Of a stretch of 64,000 nt of DNA, positions 26,400-36,408 are shown piece after piece (the first letter of the stretch is position 1; each line of letters opens with the position of its first letter). The notes under the pieces are model-generated. The model ran no database searches, was not told where the DNA came from, and worked only from the letters and a program-made list of their open reading frames with translations. This DNA comes from UBA2266 sp964406945. Lineage in GTDB: Bacteria; Planctomycetota; Phycisphaerae; Sedimentisphaerales; Anaerobacaceae. Location of the stretch: positions 1 through 64,000 of the forward strand of contig CAYOTO010000011.1 in NCBI GenBank assembly GCA_964406945.1, written 5' to 3'. The position numbers and the translations under genes were made by a program.

Positions 26400-27020
26400 T
26401 TATCGCGCGGCCCGGCCCAGGTCCGATTCGAGTTCGGTGAGAATCTTGTTCATGGAGGTGCTCAGGCCCGCTACGAGGGCTTCCGGGCTTTTGCGTTCGA
26501 TCACGGTTGAGGTTCTGTAGGTCTTCTTGAATACGATCACAGGGTCCGGCTCACGCTCGGAGATCAGGAAGAACTTGATGGCCAGTACCGCTTCGGGCGG
26601 GTCGTCACCGGCAAAGTCGCCATACAGGGCCAACACATTGCCGTCGAGCGTGTAGGCGGCGTCGATGAAGCTGTTGCGCGAGAGAACTGTTTCGAACACG
26701 TCCGAATCGCTGAGCCACTCTCTGGTAATTGCGGTTACCATTTCGCCGGGGGCGATGAGGTATTCGTTATAAAAATCGGCGTCGTATTCGTAACGGCCGG
26801 TGCGATACATGAGCGATTTGGTTGCGAATTCCTCGCTTACTGCGAAGCGGCGGACGCCGAGCACGGCTGAGGCGGTCTTTTGCACGGTCCGGTCGGGCCG
26901 GTCCACTTCCAGAACGTAGGACTGTTTGGTGTATTCTTTCTGGCCGGCGCAGCCTGCGACAATAATGCACAGCGCGACACAGGCGTTCAGCAGAAAACGT
27001 TTGGCTGCCATGGCAATCAT
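26400..27020 (-). CDS. Lipoprotein of Mla/PqiC-type transport system
   Basis: A 206-residue protein. A signal peptide with lipobox IVAGC puts the lipidated Cys near residue 24. The remainder has the mixed alpha/beta layout of ABC-transport auxiliary lipoproteins (DUF330/PqiC-like), including YVLEVDRP near the start and a conserved-looking FAVSEEFATKSLMYR segment. The ATG overlaps the mlaD stop by three bases; an ATG three codons further in is also possible. As the fourth gene of an mlaE-F-D operon, it should sit in the outer membrane or periplasm and assist phospholipid traffic. Confidence 0.78.
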   Translation of the reverse strand: MIAMAAKRFLLNACVALCIIVAGCAGQKEYTKQSYVLEVDRPDRTVQKTASAVLGVRRFAVSEEFATKSLMYRTGRYEYDADFYNEYLIAPGEMVTAITREWLSDSDVFETVLSRNSFIDAAYTLDGNVLALYGDFAGDDPPEAVLAIKFFLISEREPDPVIVFKKTYRTSTVIERKSPEALVAGLSTSMNKILTELESDLGRAAR

Positions 27021-28141
27021 TCAAGCACCTCCGATTGTCGCGGGGGTTTTCCAAAAAAGAGTTGACCGGGGTTTCTTTTGAGATTCTCGGTAAGTTCTCT
27101 GAGGTTTTCCGAGGCCCGTCGGAAGTTGTCGAGCACCTGCTCGATCTGCGGCTCGCGCGTCGAGAGCAGTCTTTCGATGCTTTTGAGCGATGCGTTGAGC
27201 CGCGACACGGCCAGGGCGATATTGGCCGATCGCTGCTTGCCTTCGGGCGCTTCGAGCATCGCGTTGAGGCGGGCGATGGTGGTCGCGACGCTTTCGGGTT
27301 CGGCGTTCGGATCGGTCGGCGCCAGCAGTTGTTCGAGCCTTTGGTTTGTCTTTCTGGCCTCGGCAAAGAGACTCTGAACTTCTTGACTGAGCGCCGGGAC
27401 GTTGGCGTCTTCGACGGCTTTGTTGGCGGTCGTGACCAGCTTTGCGACAGTTTCGTTCGTTTGACGCATCTCCGAAAGCAGGTTCTCCAGTTCGCCGCTG
27501 ATGGCCGGCACGTTGGCGTCGTCGACGGCCTTTTGCGTTGTCTCCAGCAGCTTCTCTATGGCCAGGCCTATTCGCTCGGTGTCGAGCTTTTCGAGCTTGT
27601 AAAGAATGCGGTTTATAGAGCTTTTAATCGTAGTCAGTTCACCCGGGGCCGACGGGATGAAAAGATTTTCAGGTTTCCATTCGGGTTGCGTAACGGGGTA
27701 TCTGTTGGGATCGAGGAAGACGCCTTCGAGGTATGCGCGGTTGGTAAGGAGATTGGAGGCAAGTCTGAGACGGTAACCTTTTTCCACCATCTTCTTTATA
27801 TACTGCTTTCGCTCTCTTTCGCTCATTTCCGGATTGGCTTTCGTGTCAAGCGTGCCGGTAACGAGGACATAGCGCTGGTATCGGGTGCGGTCCACGTCGT
27901 CGGGCAAATCGTATTCGCTGGCGACGAAGGTGATCTTCTTGACTTCACCTCTCTTGACGCCCCGGTCTTCCACGGCGGCACCCACATCCAGCCCGCTCAC
28001 GGACGAATCGAAGTATGTCTCGAAGACCACCTGGTCTCTTTCGAACAGACCCGCTCCCAATGCGACGACGGCGACTGTGATGAGCAGAACGCCGACTATC
28101 ACAAACAAGCCCGTCTTGAAATAGCTTGGTTTGCCGTCCAT
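27017..28141 (-). CDS. mlaD: MlaD/MCE-domain periplasmic lipid-binding protein
   Basis: A 374-residue protein with an N-terminal membrane anchor (about 10-32) and one MCE domain (about 38-140: ETYFDSSVSGLDVGAAV, then RGVKRGEVKKITF). The C-terminal 200 residues are a long helical region rich in Glu, Asn and Leu, as in MCE proteins that form tunnels or bridges between membranes. E. coli MlaD is only about 183 residues, so this is a long-tailed type closer to PqiB/LetB or mycobacterial Mce proteins in length, but with a single MCE ring. Confidence 0.88.
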   Translation of the reverse strand: MDGKPSYFKTGLFVIVGVLLITVAVVALGAGLFERDQVVFETYFDSSVSGLDVGAAVEDRGVKRGEVKKITFVASEYDLPDDVDRTRYQRYVLVTGTLDTKANPEMSERERKQYIKKMVEKGYRLRLASNLLTNRAYLEGVFLDPNRYPVTQPEWKPENLFIPSAPGELTTIKSSINRILYKLEKLDTERIGLAIEKLLETTQKAVDDANVPAISGELENLLSEMRQTNETVAKLVTTANKAVEDANVPALSQEVQSLFAEARKTNQRLEQLLAPTDPNAEPESVATTIARLNAMLEAPEGKQRSANIALAVSRLNASLKSIERLLSTREPQIEQVLDNFRRASENLRELTENLKRNPGQLFFGKPPRQSEVLE

Positions 28142-28170
28142 TTTCTAATCCTGCAAAGTCGTTTTTCTAC

Positions 28171-28956
28171 TCAATCTTCCGATTTACTCGTCTCTTTCAC
28201 GGATGCTTCGCGATTGAAGAACCGCCGAACCCGTTCGTCCTCGCTTTTTGTGCGAAGATCCTCAGGGCTGCCTCTTGCGATTATTGTTTTCGCTTCCTTA
28301 TCGAGCATTACGACCTCATCTGCAACAGCGAAAACGCTGGATAGTTCGTGGCTGACTATCACGAATGTTATATTCAACGTACCGGCCAGTTCCAGTATCA
28401 AATCGTCCATCTGTGCAGAGGTGATCGGGTCCAGTCCCGCCGAGGGTTCGTCCAGAAAAAGTATTTGCGGATCCAGGGCCATTGCTCTTGCGATGGCGGC
28501 TCTCTTCTTCATGCCCCCGCTGAGTTCGGCCGGCATTTTGTGCGCCGCCTTGGCAAGGCCGACTACCTTAAGCTTCATCCGGGCGATAAACTCTTTGGCG
28601 TTTCTGGGCAGGTTGGTGAATTCATTTAAGACGAAGCAGATGTTGTCCAGCAGATTCATCGAGCCGAACAGCGCCCCGTTCTGGTACATTACACCGATAT
28701 TTCTCAGAATCTGCGTTCGCTCTTTGGTGTCGGCGGAGACTATGTCGCGGCCGTCTATGAGGATTTTGCCCGAATCGGGTTTGCGCAGCCCTATCATCTG
28801 CTTGAGCAGGGTGGTCTTGCCGGACCCGGAGCCGCCGAGTATGACCACTACCTGGCCGGGTATCACCTCGAAAGATATGTTCTCGAGGATGGTCGTATCG
28901 CCGTAGGCGGCTTTTACATCTTCGACCCGGATTATGGGTTCGGCTGTCGTGTTCAT
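28171..28956 (-). CDS. mlaF: Mla-type ABC transporter ATPase
   Basis: A 261-residue protein. Walker A GGSGSGKT is near residue 40, the signature is LSGGMKKR, Walker B is ILFLDEPSAGLDP, and the switch His lies in VIVSHE. These match MlaF, which powers phospholipid movement through MlaE to MlaD. The C-terminus (RRFFNREASVKE) is the short tail that in E. coli MlaF wraps the partner subunit. It follows mlaE by 6 bp and precedes mlaD by 29 bp. Confidence 0.9.
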   Translation of the reverse strand: MNTTAEPIIRVEDVKAAYGDTTILENISFEVIPGQVVVILGGSGSGKTTLLKQMIGLRKPDSGKILIDGRDIVSADTKERTQILRNIGVMYQNGALFGSMNLLDNICFVLNEFTNLPRNAKEFIARMKLKVVGLAKAAHKMPAELSGGMKKRAAIARAMALDPQILFLDEPSAGLDPITSAQMDDLILELAGTLNITFVIVSHELSSVFAVADEVVMLDKEAKTIIARGSPEDLRTKSEDERVRRFFNREASVKETSKSED

Positions 28957-28962
28957 CTTCTT

Positions 28963-30078
28963 TCAGATACCCAGGTAGTAGTAGATAACGGCGAAGACGC
29001 CGTCTATTGCGACCAGCGCGACGATGCCGCTGACGACGGCGCGGGTGGCCGAATCTCCCACGGCGCTTGCGCCGGTGCCCGTCTGCAGACCGCGGAGGCA
29101 GCCTATCTGCGCCACGGCCATTCCGAAAATCAACGTTTTGAACAGCCCGCCGAAGAGGTCGTTCAGATTCACCGCGGACTGGACCTGCTGCATATATGTG
29201 GCGGGAGTAAAACCGAGCGACATCATTACCACTCCGCAGCCGATAAGGCCCAGGAGATTGCTGAACATTGTTAGTAGGGGCATCATGACCACGGCTGCGA
29301 TGACTCGGGGTATGACCAGCAGTTTTACGGGGTCGAGGCCCATAGTCGTAAGGGCGTCGAGTTCTTCATTGACTTTCATGGTTCCCAGTTCGGCCGCGAA
29401 GGCCGACCCACTGCGACTGACGAAGATTATCGCAGTGAAAAAGGGGCCTAATTCGCGGAACAGGGCGATAGCGACCAGATCGGCGATGAAGACCTGCGCT
29501 CCGTAGGGTCTGAGCGAGACGGCCGACTGGAATGCCAGGATCAAACCTATCAGAAAGCCGAGCAGAGCCGCGATGCCGATAGCATTTGCTCCGCTTTTTT
29601 CGCCGATGAGGACGGTATATCGCCAGCGTATGGTGTGGGGGCGCAGGAAACTGGCTGTAAGTTTCCAGGTGATTTCGCCCGTGAAGTCAATTACCTCGCG
29701 AATGTCTTTGACGAGCAGTGTGGCGGCTTTGCCAATCTGCTCGACGTACCGGACGGGTAATGATTTGCGAGGTTCGGGTGCTGCGAGTCGGCCGGGGTCG
29801 AAAATGGAGATCAGTTCTTCGAACTGGGGCTTGAGGCCGACGATTTCAGCCTGGCCGCCCGCTTCGACCCGTTTTTTCTTGATTTCGAGCAGCAGTCCGA
29901 CCCCGGCGCCGTCGCAATAGTCGACTCCGGATGCTTCGACCTCGAGTTTTCCGCTGTCTCTGGCGGCGGCGCGGATGGTTTTTTTCCAGATTTCAGCGGT
30001 TGAGTCGACATCCAGCCTGCCCGAAAGCACGATCTGCGTTTTGCCGCTCTCGAGCTTTCGTATGTCAACCTCAGCCAT
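28963..30078 (-). CDS. mlaE: MlaE permease with fused N-terminal STAS domain
   Basis: A 371-residue protein. Residues 1-95 form a STAS domain (LSGRLDVDSTAEIWKK, then VDYCDGAGVGLLLEI) equivalent to MlaB, which in E. coli is a separate 97-residue subunit. Residues about 120-371 are the MlaE membrane domain with LRPYGAQVFIADLVAIALFR and the typical LGTMKVNEELDAL coupling helix. GGGAG precedes the ATG. Such STAS-MlaE fusions are known in several phyla. The fused arrangement explains the absence of a separate mlaB in this operon. Confidence 0.9.
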   Translation of the reverse strand: MAEVDIRKLESGKTQIVLSGRLDVDSTAEIWKKTIRAAARDSGKLEVEASGVDYCDGAGVGLLLEIKKKRVEAGGQAEIVGLKPQFEELISIFDPGRLAAPEPRKSLPVRYVEQIGKAATLLVKDIREVIDFTGEITWKLTASFLRPHTIRWRYTVLIGEKSGANAIGIAALLGFLIGLILAFQSAVSLRPYGAQVFIADLVAIALFRELGPFFTAIIFVSRSGSAFAAELGTMKVNEELDALTTMGLDPVKLLVIPRVIAAVVMMPLLTMFSNLLGLIGCGVVMMSLGFTPATYMQQVQSAVNLNDLFGGLFKTLIFGMAVAQIGCLRGLQTGTGASAVGDSATRAVVSGIVALVAIDGVFAVIYYYLGI

Positions 30079-30510
30079 GCAGTTACGCTCCCGGATTGGA
30101 AACTTGCTTTTTCAGCGGTTTACTTGCGTCCTGGTTCGGCCGTCTTATACCTTACGCAATCCCGCATAACAACCTTATTATCACGCAAAGGGTCTTTTGT
30201 TGTACGGCTTTCCGGAACGTTGTTTACAGGGTGGCGGCCGACGAAAACAGCCGCCGGCGCGCACAGACCGGTCCACCGTCGCCAACTGGGCGTTTATTGG
30301 CAATTTCGACTATTGTGCGGGCGCGCTTGAATTCGTGGTATGTGCCGGCATCGCGAGGTTTTGCACTCGGTGTAGCGCAATTGGTGCGATCGCGGCCAAT
30401 GGCCGATTGAAGAGATTGCAGAATTGCTGTAAAATCGGCGGCTTCGCAGGTCGGGCGCGGTGAAAAACGCGGTTTTTCCGCCCTGCCGGCGTATTAAGGC
30501 TATCGTCAGA
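30079..30510. promoter_or_regulatory. Divergent region between mla and men operons
   Basis: About 430 bp upstream of both operons. I find no coding sequence, riboswitch or clear operator here. Promoters for both operons must lie within it. Confidence 0.35.
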
Positions 30511-31887
30511 ATGAAAAAATCGGCTGACAACTGCTGTGCCGGCAATCCGGTCGACCGTCTGGTATCGGCGGTCAAGGCGCAGCCGGTGCATGCCCGGCCG
30601 GGCAGCCCGCTGCGGTTTGCCGTGCAGATGGACGACAAGGCGGTTCTGGATTTTTTTGCATGTGCCGCCGGTACCTGCGGGTTTTACTTTTCCGGTCGAG
30701 AAGGCCGATTCGAAGCCGCCGGCGCCGGCGCGGCCCAGGTACTCAGCGACCAAACCCATCCGGATGCAAAGTCGGCTCTCGACGCAATCGACACTAGCCT
30801 CAAAAATGCTCCCGAAGGCCTGCGTTATTACGGGGCCATGGCCTTCGATGCTGCGGACCCAAGGGTTGCGGATTCGGATCTGGGGGCGTTCAGGTTCGTT
30901 CTGCCGGAGTTCGAGCTGGTTCGCGCTGGAGACACGACAGTCCTTGCTTTCAACACCATTGCCGAACCGGGCGACGACCGCGATGCTGTAAAGGCCAGGC
31001 TGCACGCGGCGTTCGACAGAACCGGCGGTTCGCCGCGTGTGGGTATGCTGGACCGCGGCGGCGCGCTTCGCCTCGTGAGTCGGTGCGATATACCCCGGGA
31101 GGACATCTGGAAGCGGCAGGTCGCCGGGGAACTGAACAATATCCGTTCGGGCGGGCTCGAGAAGATAGTCCTGGCACGCATGAGTCGCATCGCGCTCGCA
31201 GAAACCGTGGATCCGGCTCTTCTGCTGAGACGGATCGTGAGCAGCAGCGTTCAAACTTACAATCTGTGCTTTCGATTCGGACCGACGGCTTTTCTGGCCA
31301 GTACGCCCGAGTGCCTCTACAGGAGGGTCGGCCAGCGCCTATATACCGAGGCAATTGCAGGGACTTGTCCCCGGGGGCGAACCGATCAGCAGACCCGGGA
31401 CCTCAAGGACGAGCTGATGGACTCGGCCAAGGAGGCCGAGGAGCACAGGTACGTTTATGAAAATATCGATTCCGAACTGCGGCGAATCTGCAGGGATGTT
31501 TGCGTGTCGGCCGAGAAGGATGTTGTGGAGCTTAGCCACGTTCAGCATTTCTGCAGCCGGTTCGAAGGCTCACTCAAACCTGGCGTCTCAACCGCGGATA
31601 TCCTCGGTGCTCTGCACCCCACCGCGGCTGTCAATGGTTTTCCGAAGGATGCGGCGCTGGAGCGAATCCGCAGGGTTGAGCCGTTCTGCAGGCAATGGTA
31701 CGCAGGACCGGCCGGATGGATTTCACGCCGCAGCAGCGAGTTCGCCGTGGCTATAAGGTCGGCTCTGGTGCATGGAAAGGACTTGACCCTGTTCGCCGGA
31801 GCCGGGATCGTGGGCGAATCCGATCCGGCGGCCGAATGGGCCGAGACCGAGCAGAAAATGCGGCAGTTTATGGAAGTGCTGGATTGA
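30511..31887 (+). CDS. menF: Isochorismate synthase
   Basis: 458 residues from ATG 30511. It converts chorismate to isochorismate, the first committed step of menaquinone synthesis. The C-terminal chorismate-binding domain shows LASTPECLYRR, EAIAGTCPRG, DELMDSAKEAEEHRYV, LHPTAAVNGFPKD and WYAGPAGW, all characteristic of MenF/EntC rather than anthranilate synthase. The N-terminal 190 residues are less conserved, as usual. The start has only a weak AAGG upstream. First gene of menF-D-B-A-C-E; its stop is 5 bp before menD. Confidence 0.9.
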   Translation: MKKSADNCCAGNPVDRLVSAVKAQPVHARPGSPLRFAVQMDDKAVLDFFACAAGTCGFYFSGREGRFEAAGAGAAQVLSDQTHPDAKSALDAIDTSLKNAPEGLRYYGAMAFDAADPRVADSDLGAFRFVLPEFELVRAGDTTVLAFNTIAEPGDDRDAVKARLHAAFDRTGGSPRVGMLDRGGALRLVSRCDIPREDIWKRQVAGELNNIRSGGLEKIVLARMSRIALAETVDPALLLRRIVSSSVQTYNLCFRFGPTAFLASTPECLYRRVGQRLYTEAIAGTCPRGRTDQQTRDLKDELMDSAKEAEEHRYVYENIDSELRRICRDVCVSAEKDVVELSHVQHFCSRFEGSLKPGVSTADILGALHPTAAVNGFPKDAALERIRRVEPFCRQWYAGPAGWISRRSSEFAVAIRSALVHGKDLTLFAGAGIVGESDPAAEWAETEQKMRQFMEVLD

Positions 31888-31892
31888 CGGGT

Positions 31893-33641
31893 ATGCGGTC
31901 GAATCTGAATACATACTGGGCGAAGATTGTAGTGGAGGAGTTGGTGCGCTGCGGCGTCGAGCGGTTCTGCATCTGCCCGGGTTCGAGGTCGACGCCTTTG
32001 ACGGTCGCGGCGGCTCGAAATACCCGAGCCGCTACCGTCGTCTGCTACGACGAGAGGGCCGCAGGATTCTATGCCCTTGGACTTGCCAGGGCCTGCGGAA
32101 AACCGGCGGCGGTAATTACCACCAGCGGAACCGCCGCGGCGAATCTGCTGCCGGCCGTTGCGGAAAGTTCGGTTGACAAGGTGCCCCTGATCCTTCTGAC
32201 CGCGGACCGCCCCCCGGAGCTGAGTGACACAGGCGCGAATCAGACGCTGAATCAGCCGGGAATGTTCGCGAAGTTTACGCGATGGCAGTTCGACATGCCC
32301 TGCCCGGATGAGGCGGTCCCGCCGCAGATGGTCCTGACGACCGTGGATCAGGCGGTTTACAGGGCCGCGGGCGTTTATCCGGGACCGGTGCATCTTAACT
32401 GGCGATTTCGCGAACCGCTCGAGCCTGCCGATATCGAAATTGATCGATCATATACGGCCGATATCTCGGCATGGTCGAAGTCGGATGTTCCGTTTACAAC
32501 GTACGAGCATGCCAAGGTCGCGGCCGGCGCCGATACAGTCGACGCGATTGTACGACTGATGAATGCCACCGATCGCGGCATGGTGATGGTCGGGCGACTC
32601 GATTCGCAGGCACAGCGAAATGCCGTGACATCACTTATAGAGAAGCTCGGCTGGTGCGTCTATGCGGATATAACCTCAGGGCTGCGTCTGGGGCCGTGCG
32701 GCACGAACGTCATACGCCATTTCGATCAGGAATTGCTTTCGGATGAATTCAATGCCCGCTCCCGGCCGCAATTTGTGCTGCACCTGGGCAAAAGAACGAC
32801 TTCGAAGCGGATAGGATTGTTCTTTACCGAGAACAGGCCCGAGCATTACGTCGTGGTCAAGGCCGACCCGGACAGGTACGACCCGGTGCATGCAGTAACG
32901 CAGCACATTCAGGCCGATGTTGCCGGTTTCTGCAGCCAGCTCGCCGAGAAGATATCGCCGCGTCAAACCGGTGATTTCGCGAACTTCTACAAAGCAAAGG
33001 CAAAGGCCGCACAGCAGATTATCGCGCAGCATATCGAGGCTGAGAAGAACCTGAGCGAGCCTTTCGTGGCCAGGGAGATATCGGCGCGTATCTGCGACAA
33101 AGCCGCGATGTACGTATCGAGTTCGATGCCCGTAAGAGACATGGACTTGTACTCCGGCTCGTCGGATAAGTATATTCCCGTCGGAGCAAATCGCGGAATC
33201 AGCGGCATTGATGGGGTAATAGCGACTGCATGCGGATTCGCCGCCGGACATCAGCGACCGATAACGCTGCTCATAGGCGATCTGGCCTTCCTTCACGATG
33301 TAAACTCGCTTGCCCTTGCTGCCAGATCCGAGTATCCCGTTACCATTGTTGTGATCAACAACCACGGCGGCGGTATTTTCGATTTTCTGCCGATTTCGGG
33401 CGCCGCAGATGTGTTCGAGGAATTTTTCGCTACGCCCCATGAATTCTGTTTTGGCGGGGTTTGCGAGACTTTCGGCCTGGAGCACAAAGCGGTGACAACG
33501 AAGCGACAGTTCACGGATGCGTACGTACGGGCCGGCGGCGGTTCGCAATCGACCGTGATTGAAGTCGCCGCCGACCGCAAGACCAATTTGAAGCTCAGAC
33601 GTGACATTAAGAAGGCGATTATTCAGGAACTGGAGAAGTAA
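31893..33641 (+). CDS. menD: 2-succinyl-5-enolpyruvyl-6-hydroxy-3-cyclohexene-1-carboxylate synthase
   Basis: 582 residues from ATG 31893. A ThDP enzyme joining isochorismate and 2-oxoglutarate with loss of CO2. Landmarks are [14 protein letters not shown] near residue 25, [13 protein letters not shown] near 75, and the ThDP motif [12 protein letters not shown] to NNHGGGIF near 480-500. [13 protein letters not shown] is the usual MenD stretch. E. coli MenD is 556 residues, so the size is normal. The frame is open upstream into menF, but ATG 31893 gives the expected N-terminus. Confidence 0.93.
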   Translation: MRSNLNTYWAKIVVEELVRCGVERFCICPGSRSTPLTVAAARNTRAATVVCYDERAAGFYALGLARACGKPAAVITTSGTAAANLLPAVAESSVDKVPLILLTADRPPELSDTGANQTLNQPGMFAKFTRWQFDMPCPDEAVPPQMVLTTVDQAVYRAAGVYPGPVHLNWRFREPLEPADIEIDRSYTADISAWSKSDVPFTTYEHAKVAAGADTVDAIVRLMNATDRGMVMVGRLDSQAQRNAVTSLIEKLGWCVYADITSGLRLGPCGTNVIRHFDQELLSDEFNARSRPQFVLHLGKRTTSKRIGLFFTENRPEHYVVVKADPDRYDPVHAVTQHIQADVAGFCSQLAEKISPRQTGDFANFYKAKAKAAQQIIAQHIEAEKNLSEPFVAREISARICDKAAMYVSSSMPVRDMDLYSGSSDKYIPVGANRGISGIDGVIATACGFAAGHQRPITLLIGDLAFLHDVNSLALAARSEYPVTIVVINNHGGGIFDFLPISGAADVFEEFFATPHEFCFGGVCETFGLEHKAVTTKRQFTDAYVRAGGGSQSTVIEVAADRKTNLKLRRDIKKAIIQELEK

Positions 33642-33642
33642 T

Positions 33643-34455
33643 ATGACGTCCATCGAGTGGAAAAGTGCCGGGCAGTTCGGCGATATTAAATACGAGAAGT
33701 TCGAAGGCATTGCCAAGATCACGATCAACCGGCCCCGGGTTCGTAACGCGTTCAGGCCCCAGACCGTTCGCCAGATGTCGCAGGCGTTGAGAGAGGCCGA
33801 ATACGACAGGGAAGTCGGCGTGATTATTCTCACCGGCGAAGGCGAGAAGGCGTTCTGCGCAGGGGGCGATCAGAAGGTTCGCGGCCACGCCGGCTATCGC
33901 GATGACAGAGGCGCCGAGAGTTTGAACGTCCTGGAATTTCAGCGGCAGATTCGCCGGTGTCCGAAGGTTATAATCGCCATGGTCGCCGGTTACGCAATAG
34001 GCGGCGGTCACGTGCTTCACCTGATATGCGATCTGACAATCGCGGCCGACAACGCGGTGTTCGGGCAGACCGGACCGGTGGTCGGCTCCTTCGACGGCGG
34101 CTTCGGGGCAAGTTACATGGCCCGGACGATAGGCCAGAAACGCGCTCGCGAAATATGGTTCCTCTGCCGCAAATACGATGCGAAGCAGGCAAAAGAGATG
34201 GGCCTGGTCAACGCTGTCGTGCCGCTGGATCAGTTGGAGGCCGAGACCGTGCAGTGGTGCAGGGAGATACTGGAGAAATCGCCGGTGGCCATTCGCTGTC
34301 TGAAGGCGGCGTTCAACGCCGACTGCGATGGACAGGCCGGGCTGCAGGAGCTGGCCGGCTGTGCGACGATGCTGTTCTATCAAACCGAAGAGGCGCAGGA
34401 AGGCAGGGACGCTTTCGTGCAGAAACGCAGGCCCGATTTTTCGAAGTACCGTTGA
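33643..34455 (+). CDS. menB: 1,4-dihydroxy-2-naphthoyl-CoA synthase
   Basis: 270 residues from ATG 33643, one base after the menD stop. A crotonase-fold enzyme that closes the second ring of the naphthoquinone. [14 protein letters not shown] near residue 30, [11 protein letters not shown] (oxyanion-hole region) near 72, and [15 protein letters not shown] near 138 are diagnostic of Men[14 protein letters not shown] matches the disordered active-site loop of the family. Length and motifs are ordinary. It acts after MenE and before the thioesterase at 37764. Confidence 0.95.
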   Translation: MTSIEWKSAGQFGDIKYEKFEGIAKITINRPRVRNAFRPQTVRQMSQALREAEYDREVGVIILTGEGEKAFCAGGDQKVRGHAGYRDDRGAESLNVLEFQRQIRRCPKVIIAMVAGYAIGGGHVLHLICDLTIAADNAVFGQTGPVVGSFDGGFGASYMARTIGQKRAREIWFLCRKYDAKQAKEMGLVNAVVPLDQLEAETVQWCREILEKSPVAIRCLKAAFNADCDGQAGLQELAGCATMLFYQTEEAQEGRDAFVQKRRPDFSKYR

Positions 34456-34480
34456 TTGAGCGAATCGACGCTCCGCTATC

Positions 34481-35380
34481 ATGTCGCCCGAACGCAAATC
34501 CATCTCGAAGATCCAGGCTCTGCTGCTGAGCAGCCGACCCAAGACTCTGCCGGCGGCGGTATCGCCCGTGCTGGTGGGTGCGGCCCTCGCTTTTGCCGAC
34601 GGACCCGTGAACATTGCCGTGCTGGCGGCGACGTTTCTGTGTACTGTCCTCATTCAGATCGGCACCAATTACGCGAACGACTATTACGACTTCGTCAAGG
34701 GTGTGGATACCGAACACCGGGTCGGGCCAACGCGTGCGACTCAGGCGGGGCTGCTTTCACCGGGCGAAATGAGAGCGGCGTTTGTCGGCGTGTTCGCCCT
34801 TGCGGCTTTGCTGGGCGTCTATCTTATTCTGACCGGCGGACTCCCGATCCTGATCATCGGTGTGCTGTCCGTTGCGTGCGGCATACTGTACACGGCCGGG
34901 CCTTACCCGCTCGGGTACGTGGGCCTGGGCGATGTTTTCGTACTCGTATTCTTCGGGCCGGTGGCGGTGGCGGGCACTTACTATCTTCAGCGTGGCTCGG
35001 TTAACGAAATAGTCCTGATCGCGGGTCTTGCGCCGGGTCTGCTGTCGGCGGCGATTCTGGATGTGAATAATTTTCGCGACAATGACACGGACAGGCAAGC
35101 GGGCAAAAAGACGCTCGTGGTTCGCTTCGGGCCGCGGTTCGGACAGGTCGAGTACATATTCTGTGTAGTCACGGCCGGGCTGATTCCGCCGGCTTTGGCT
35201 GTCTATGCCGGGGGCCATTACAGGGCGTTTATTTCGCTGTTCATGCTCCTGGTGGCGTACAGACCGGTCAAGACCATTCTGACCAGCAAGAACCCGGTCG
35301 TGCTGAACAAACTTCTGGCTCAGACCGGTATGCTGCTGGCGTTTCACAGCGTTCTGTTTTCGGTGGGGTGGCTGTTATGA
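34481..35380 (+). CDS. menA: 1,4-dihydroxy-2-naphthoate polyprenyltransferase
   Basis: A 299-residue membrane protein with about eight helices. It attaches the polyprenyl side chain to DHNA, giving demethylmenaquinone. LLSSRPKTLPAAVSPVLVG at the start, NYANDYYDF with the Asp-rich motif for prenyl-diphosphate magnesium near 65, and VNNFRDNDTDRQAGKKTL near 195 identify MenA. Its TGA overlaps the menC ATG (ATGA). The methyltransferase MenG/UbiE needed afterwards is not in the window. Confidence 0.93.
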   Translation: MSPERKSISKIQALLLSSRPKTLPAAVSPVLVGAALAFADGPVNIAVLAATFLCTVLIQIGTNYANDYYDFVKGVDTEHRVGPTRATQAGLLSPGEMRAAFVGVFALAALLGVYLILTGGLPILIIGVLSVACGILYTAGPYPLGYVGLGDVFVLVFFGPVAVAGTYYLQRGSVNEIVLIAGLAPGLLSAAILDVNNFRDNDTDRQAGKKTLVVRFGPRFGQVEYIFCVVTAGLIPPALAVYAGGHYRAFISLFMLLVAYRPVKTILTSKNPVVLNKLLAQTGMLLAFHSVLFSVGWLL

Positions 35381-36408
35381 GGATTGTCGATTGCAAGTTG
35401 CGGCGGTACGAGCTGCCGCTGGTTCGTCCGATCACGATAGGCGGCTCTCGGCTGGACAGCAGAACCGGGCTTATTCTCACGATCGTGGGCCAGGCGGGTG
35501 TCGAATCACACGGTGAGATCGCACCGCTGCCGGGACTGCATTCAGAGACACTTGTCGACGCCGAGGCTCAAATCAAGTCCGTGATTGAGACCATGAAGGG
35601 CGCTGATATTGCATCGGTTTTGAAGGGACCGCTTGCGGGTCTTTTTCCGTCGGTGCGGTGTGGACTGGAGATGGCGCTGATGGATTTAAGCCGGCCCGAG
35701 CCGGACCCCGACCTGCAAATTCCGGTATGTGCGTTGCTTATGCCCGGTTGCGATGACGTGCCGGAGTCGGTCGGCCGTCTCTCGGCCGCGGGGTATTCCG
35801 CCGTCAAAATCAAGGTTGGCAGACGTTCGCTGGATGAAGACATTCGGGTAATAAGGTCCGCCAAAAAGAGGCTGCGAGCCGGGACGACGCTGCGTCTGGA
35901 CGCAAACCGGGCATGGTCTCTGGACCAGGCGATTGAATTCTGCAGCGAGATCGGGGCTGATTCAGTCGAGTATATCGAAGAGCCGGTCCGGGATGCGGCC
36001 GATCACGAGGCGTTTATTTTGAAAACAGACTTTCCCCTTGCTCTGGATGAGACAATCGCCCGCGAGGCCCAGGTCGCGGACGTAGCGGCCGCGGAGGCGA
36101 TAATTCTAAAGCCCTCGGTTCTGGGCGGCTTTTCGGCGGCGGCCGGGTGGGTGGACTTCGCGCGGCGAAACGGCGCAAGGGCCGTGATGAGCTGCTGCTT
36201 CGAATCGTCTCTTTCAATCCGGGCGTATGCCCTGTTTGCAATCCAGGCCGGTATTGCCGACGCTCCGCTCGGCATTGACACGCTTAAGTTCTTCTCGCAA
36301 GACCTTCTGGCCAATCCGCCCTTAATTGCCGAGGGGGCTATGATATCAAGCGGCCTGACCGCTCCGGCGCAATTGCGGCAAGAATTGCTTTGTGAAGTCC
36401 CTCTATAG
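35377..36408 (+). CDS. menC: o-succinylbenzoate synthase
   Basis: 343 residues from ATG 35377. An enolase-superfamily dehydratase. An N-terminal capping domain is followed by the barrel with the KIKVG lysine motif near 145, the LRLDANRAWS metal ligand near 175, EYIEEPVRD near 205 and LALDETIA near 225. These are the KxK lysine and the Asp/Glu/Asp ligands expected of OSBS. It is fused to menA by ATGA overlap, and its end overlaps the likely GTG of menE. Confidence 0.9.
   Translation: MRIVDCKLRRYELPLVRPITIGGSRLDSRTGLILTIVGQAGVESHGEIAPLPGLHSETLVDAEAQIKSVIETMKGADIASVLKGPLAGLFPSVRCGLEMALMDLSRPEPDPDLQIPVCALLMPGCDDVPESVGRLSAAGYSAVKIKVGRRSLDEDIRVIRSAKKRLRAGTTLRLDANRAWSLDQAIEFCSEIGADSVEYIEEPVRDAADHEAFILKTDFPLALDETIAREAQVADVAAAEAIILKPSVLGGFSAAAGWVDFARRNGARAVMSCCFESSLSIRAYALFAIQAGIADAPLGIDTLKFFSQDLLANPPLIAEGAMISSGLTAPAQLRQELLCEVPL

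Noticed and set aside
27035..28906. Long plus-strand frame of about 623 codons
   Set aside because: Antisense to mlaD and mlaF, which have clear motifs. Its own translation is low in plausible domain content.
31695..31892. N-terminal extension of menD into menF
   Set aside because: The extension overlaps the conserved end of menF and is not part of MenD in other bacteria; ATG 31893 gives the normal N-terminus.
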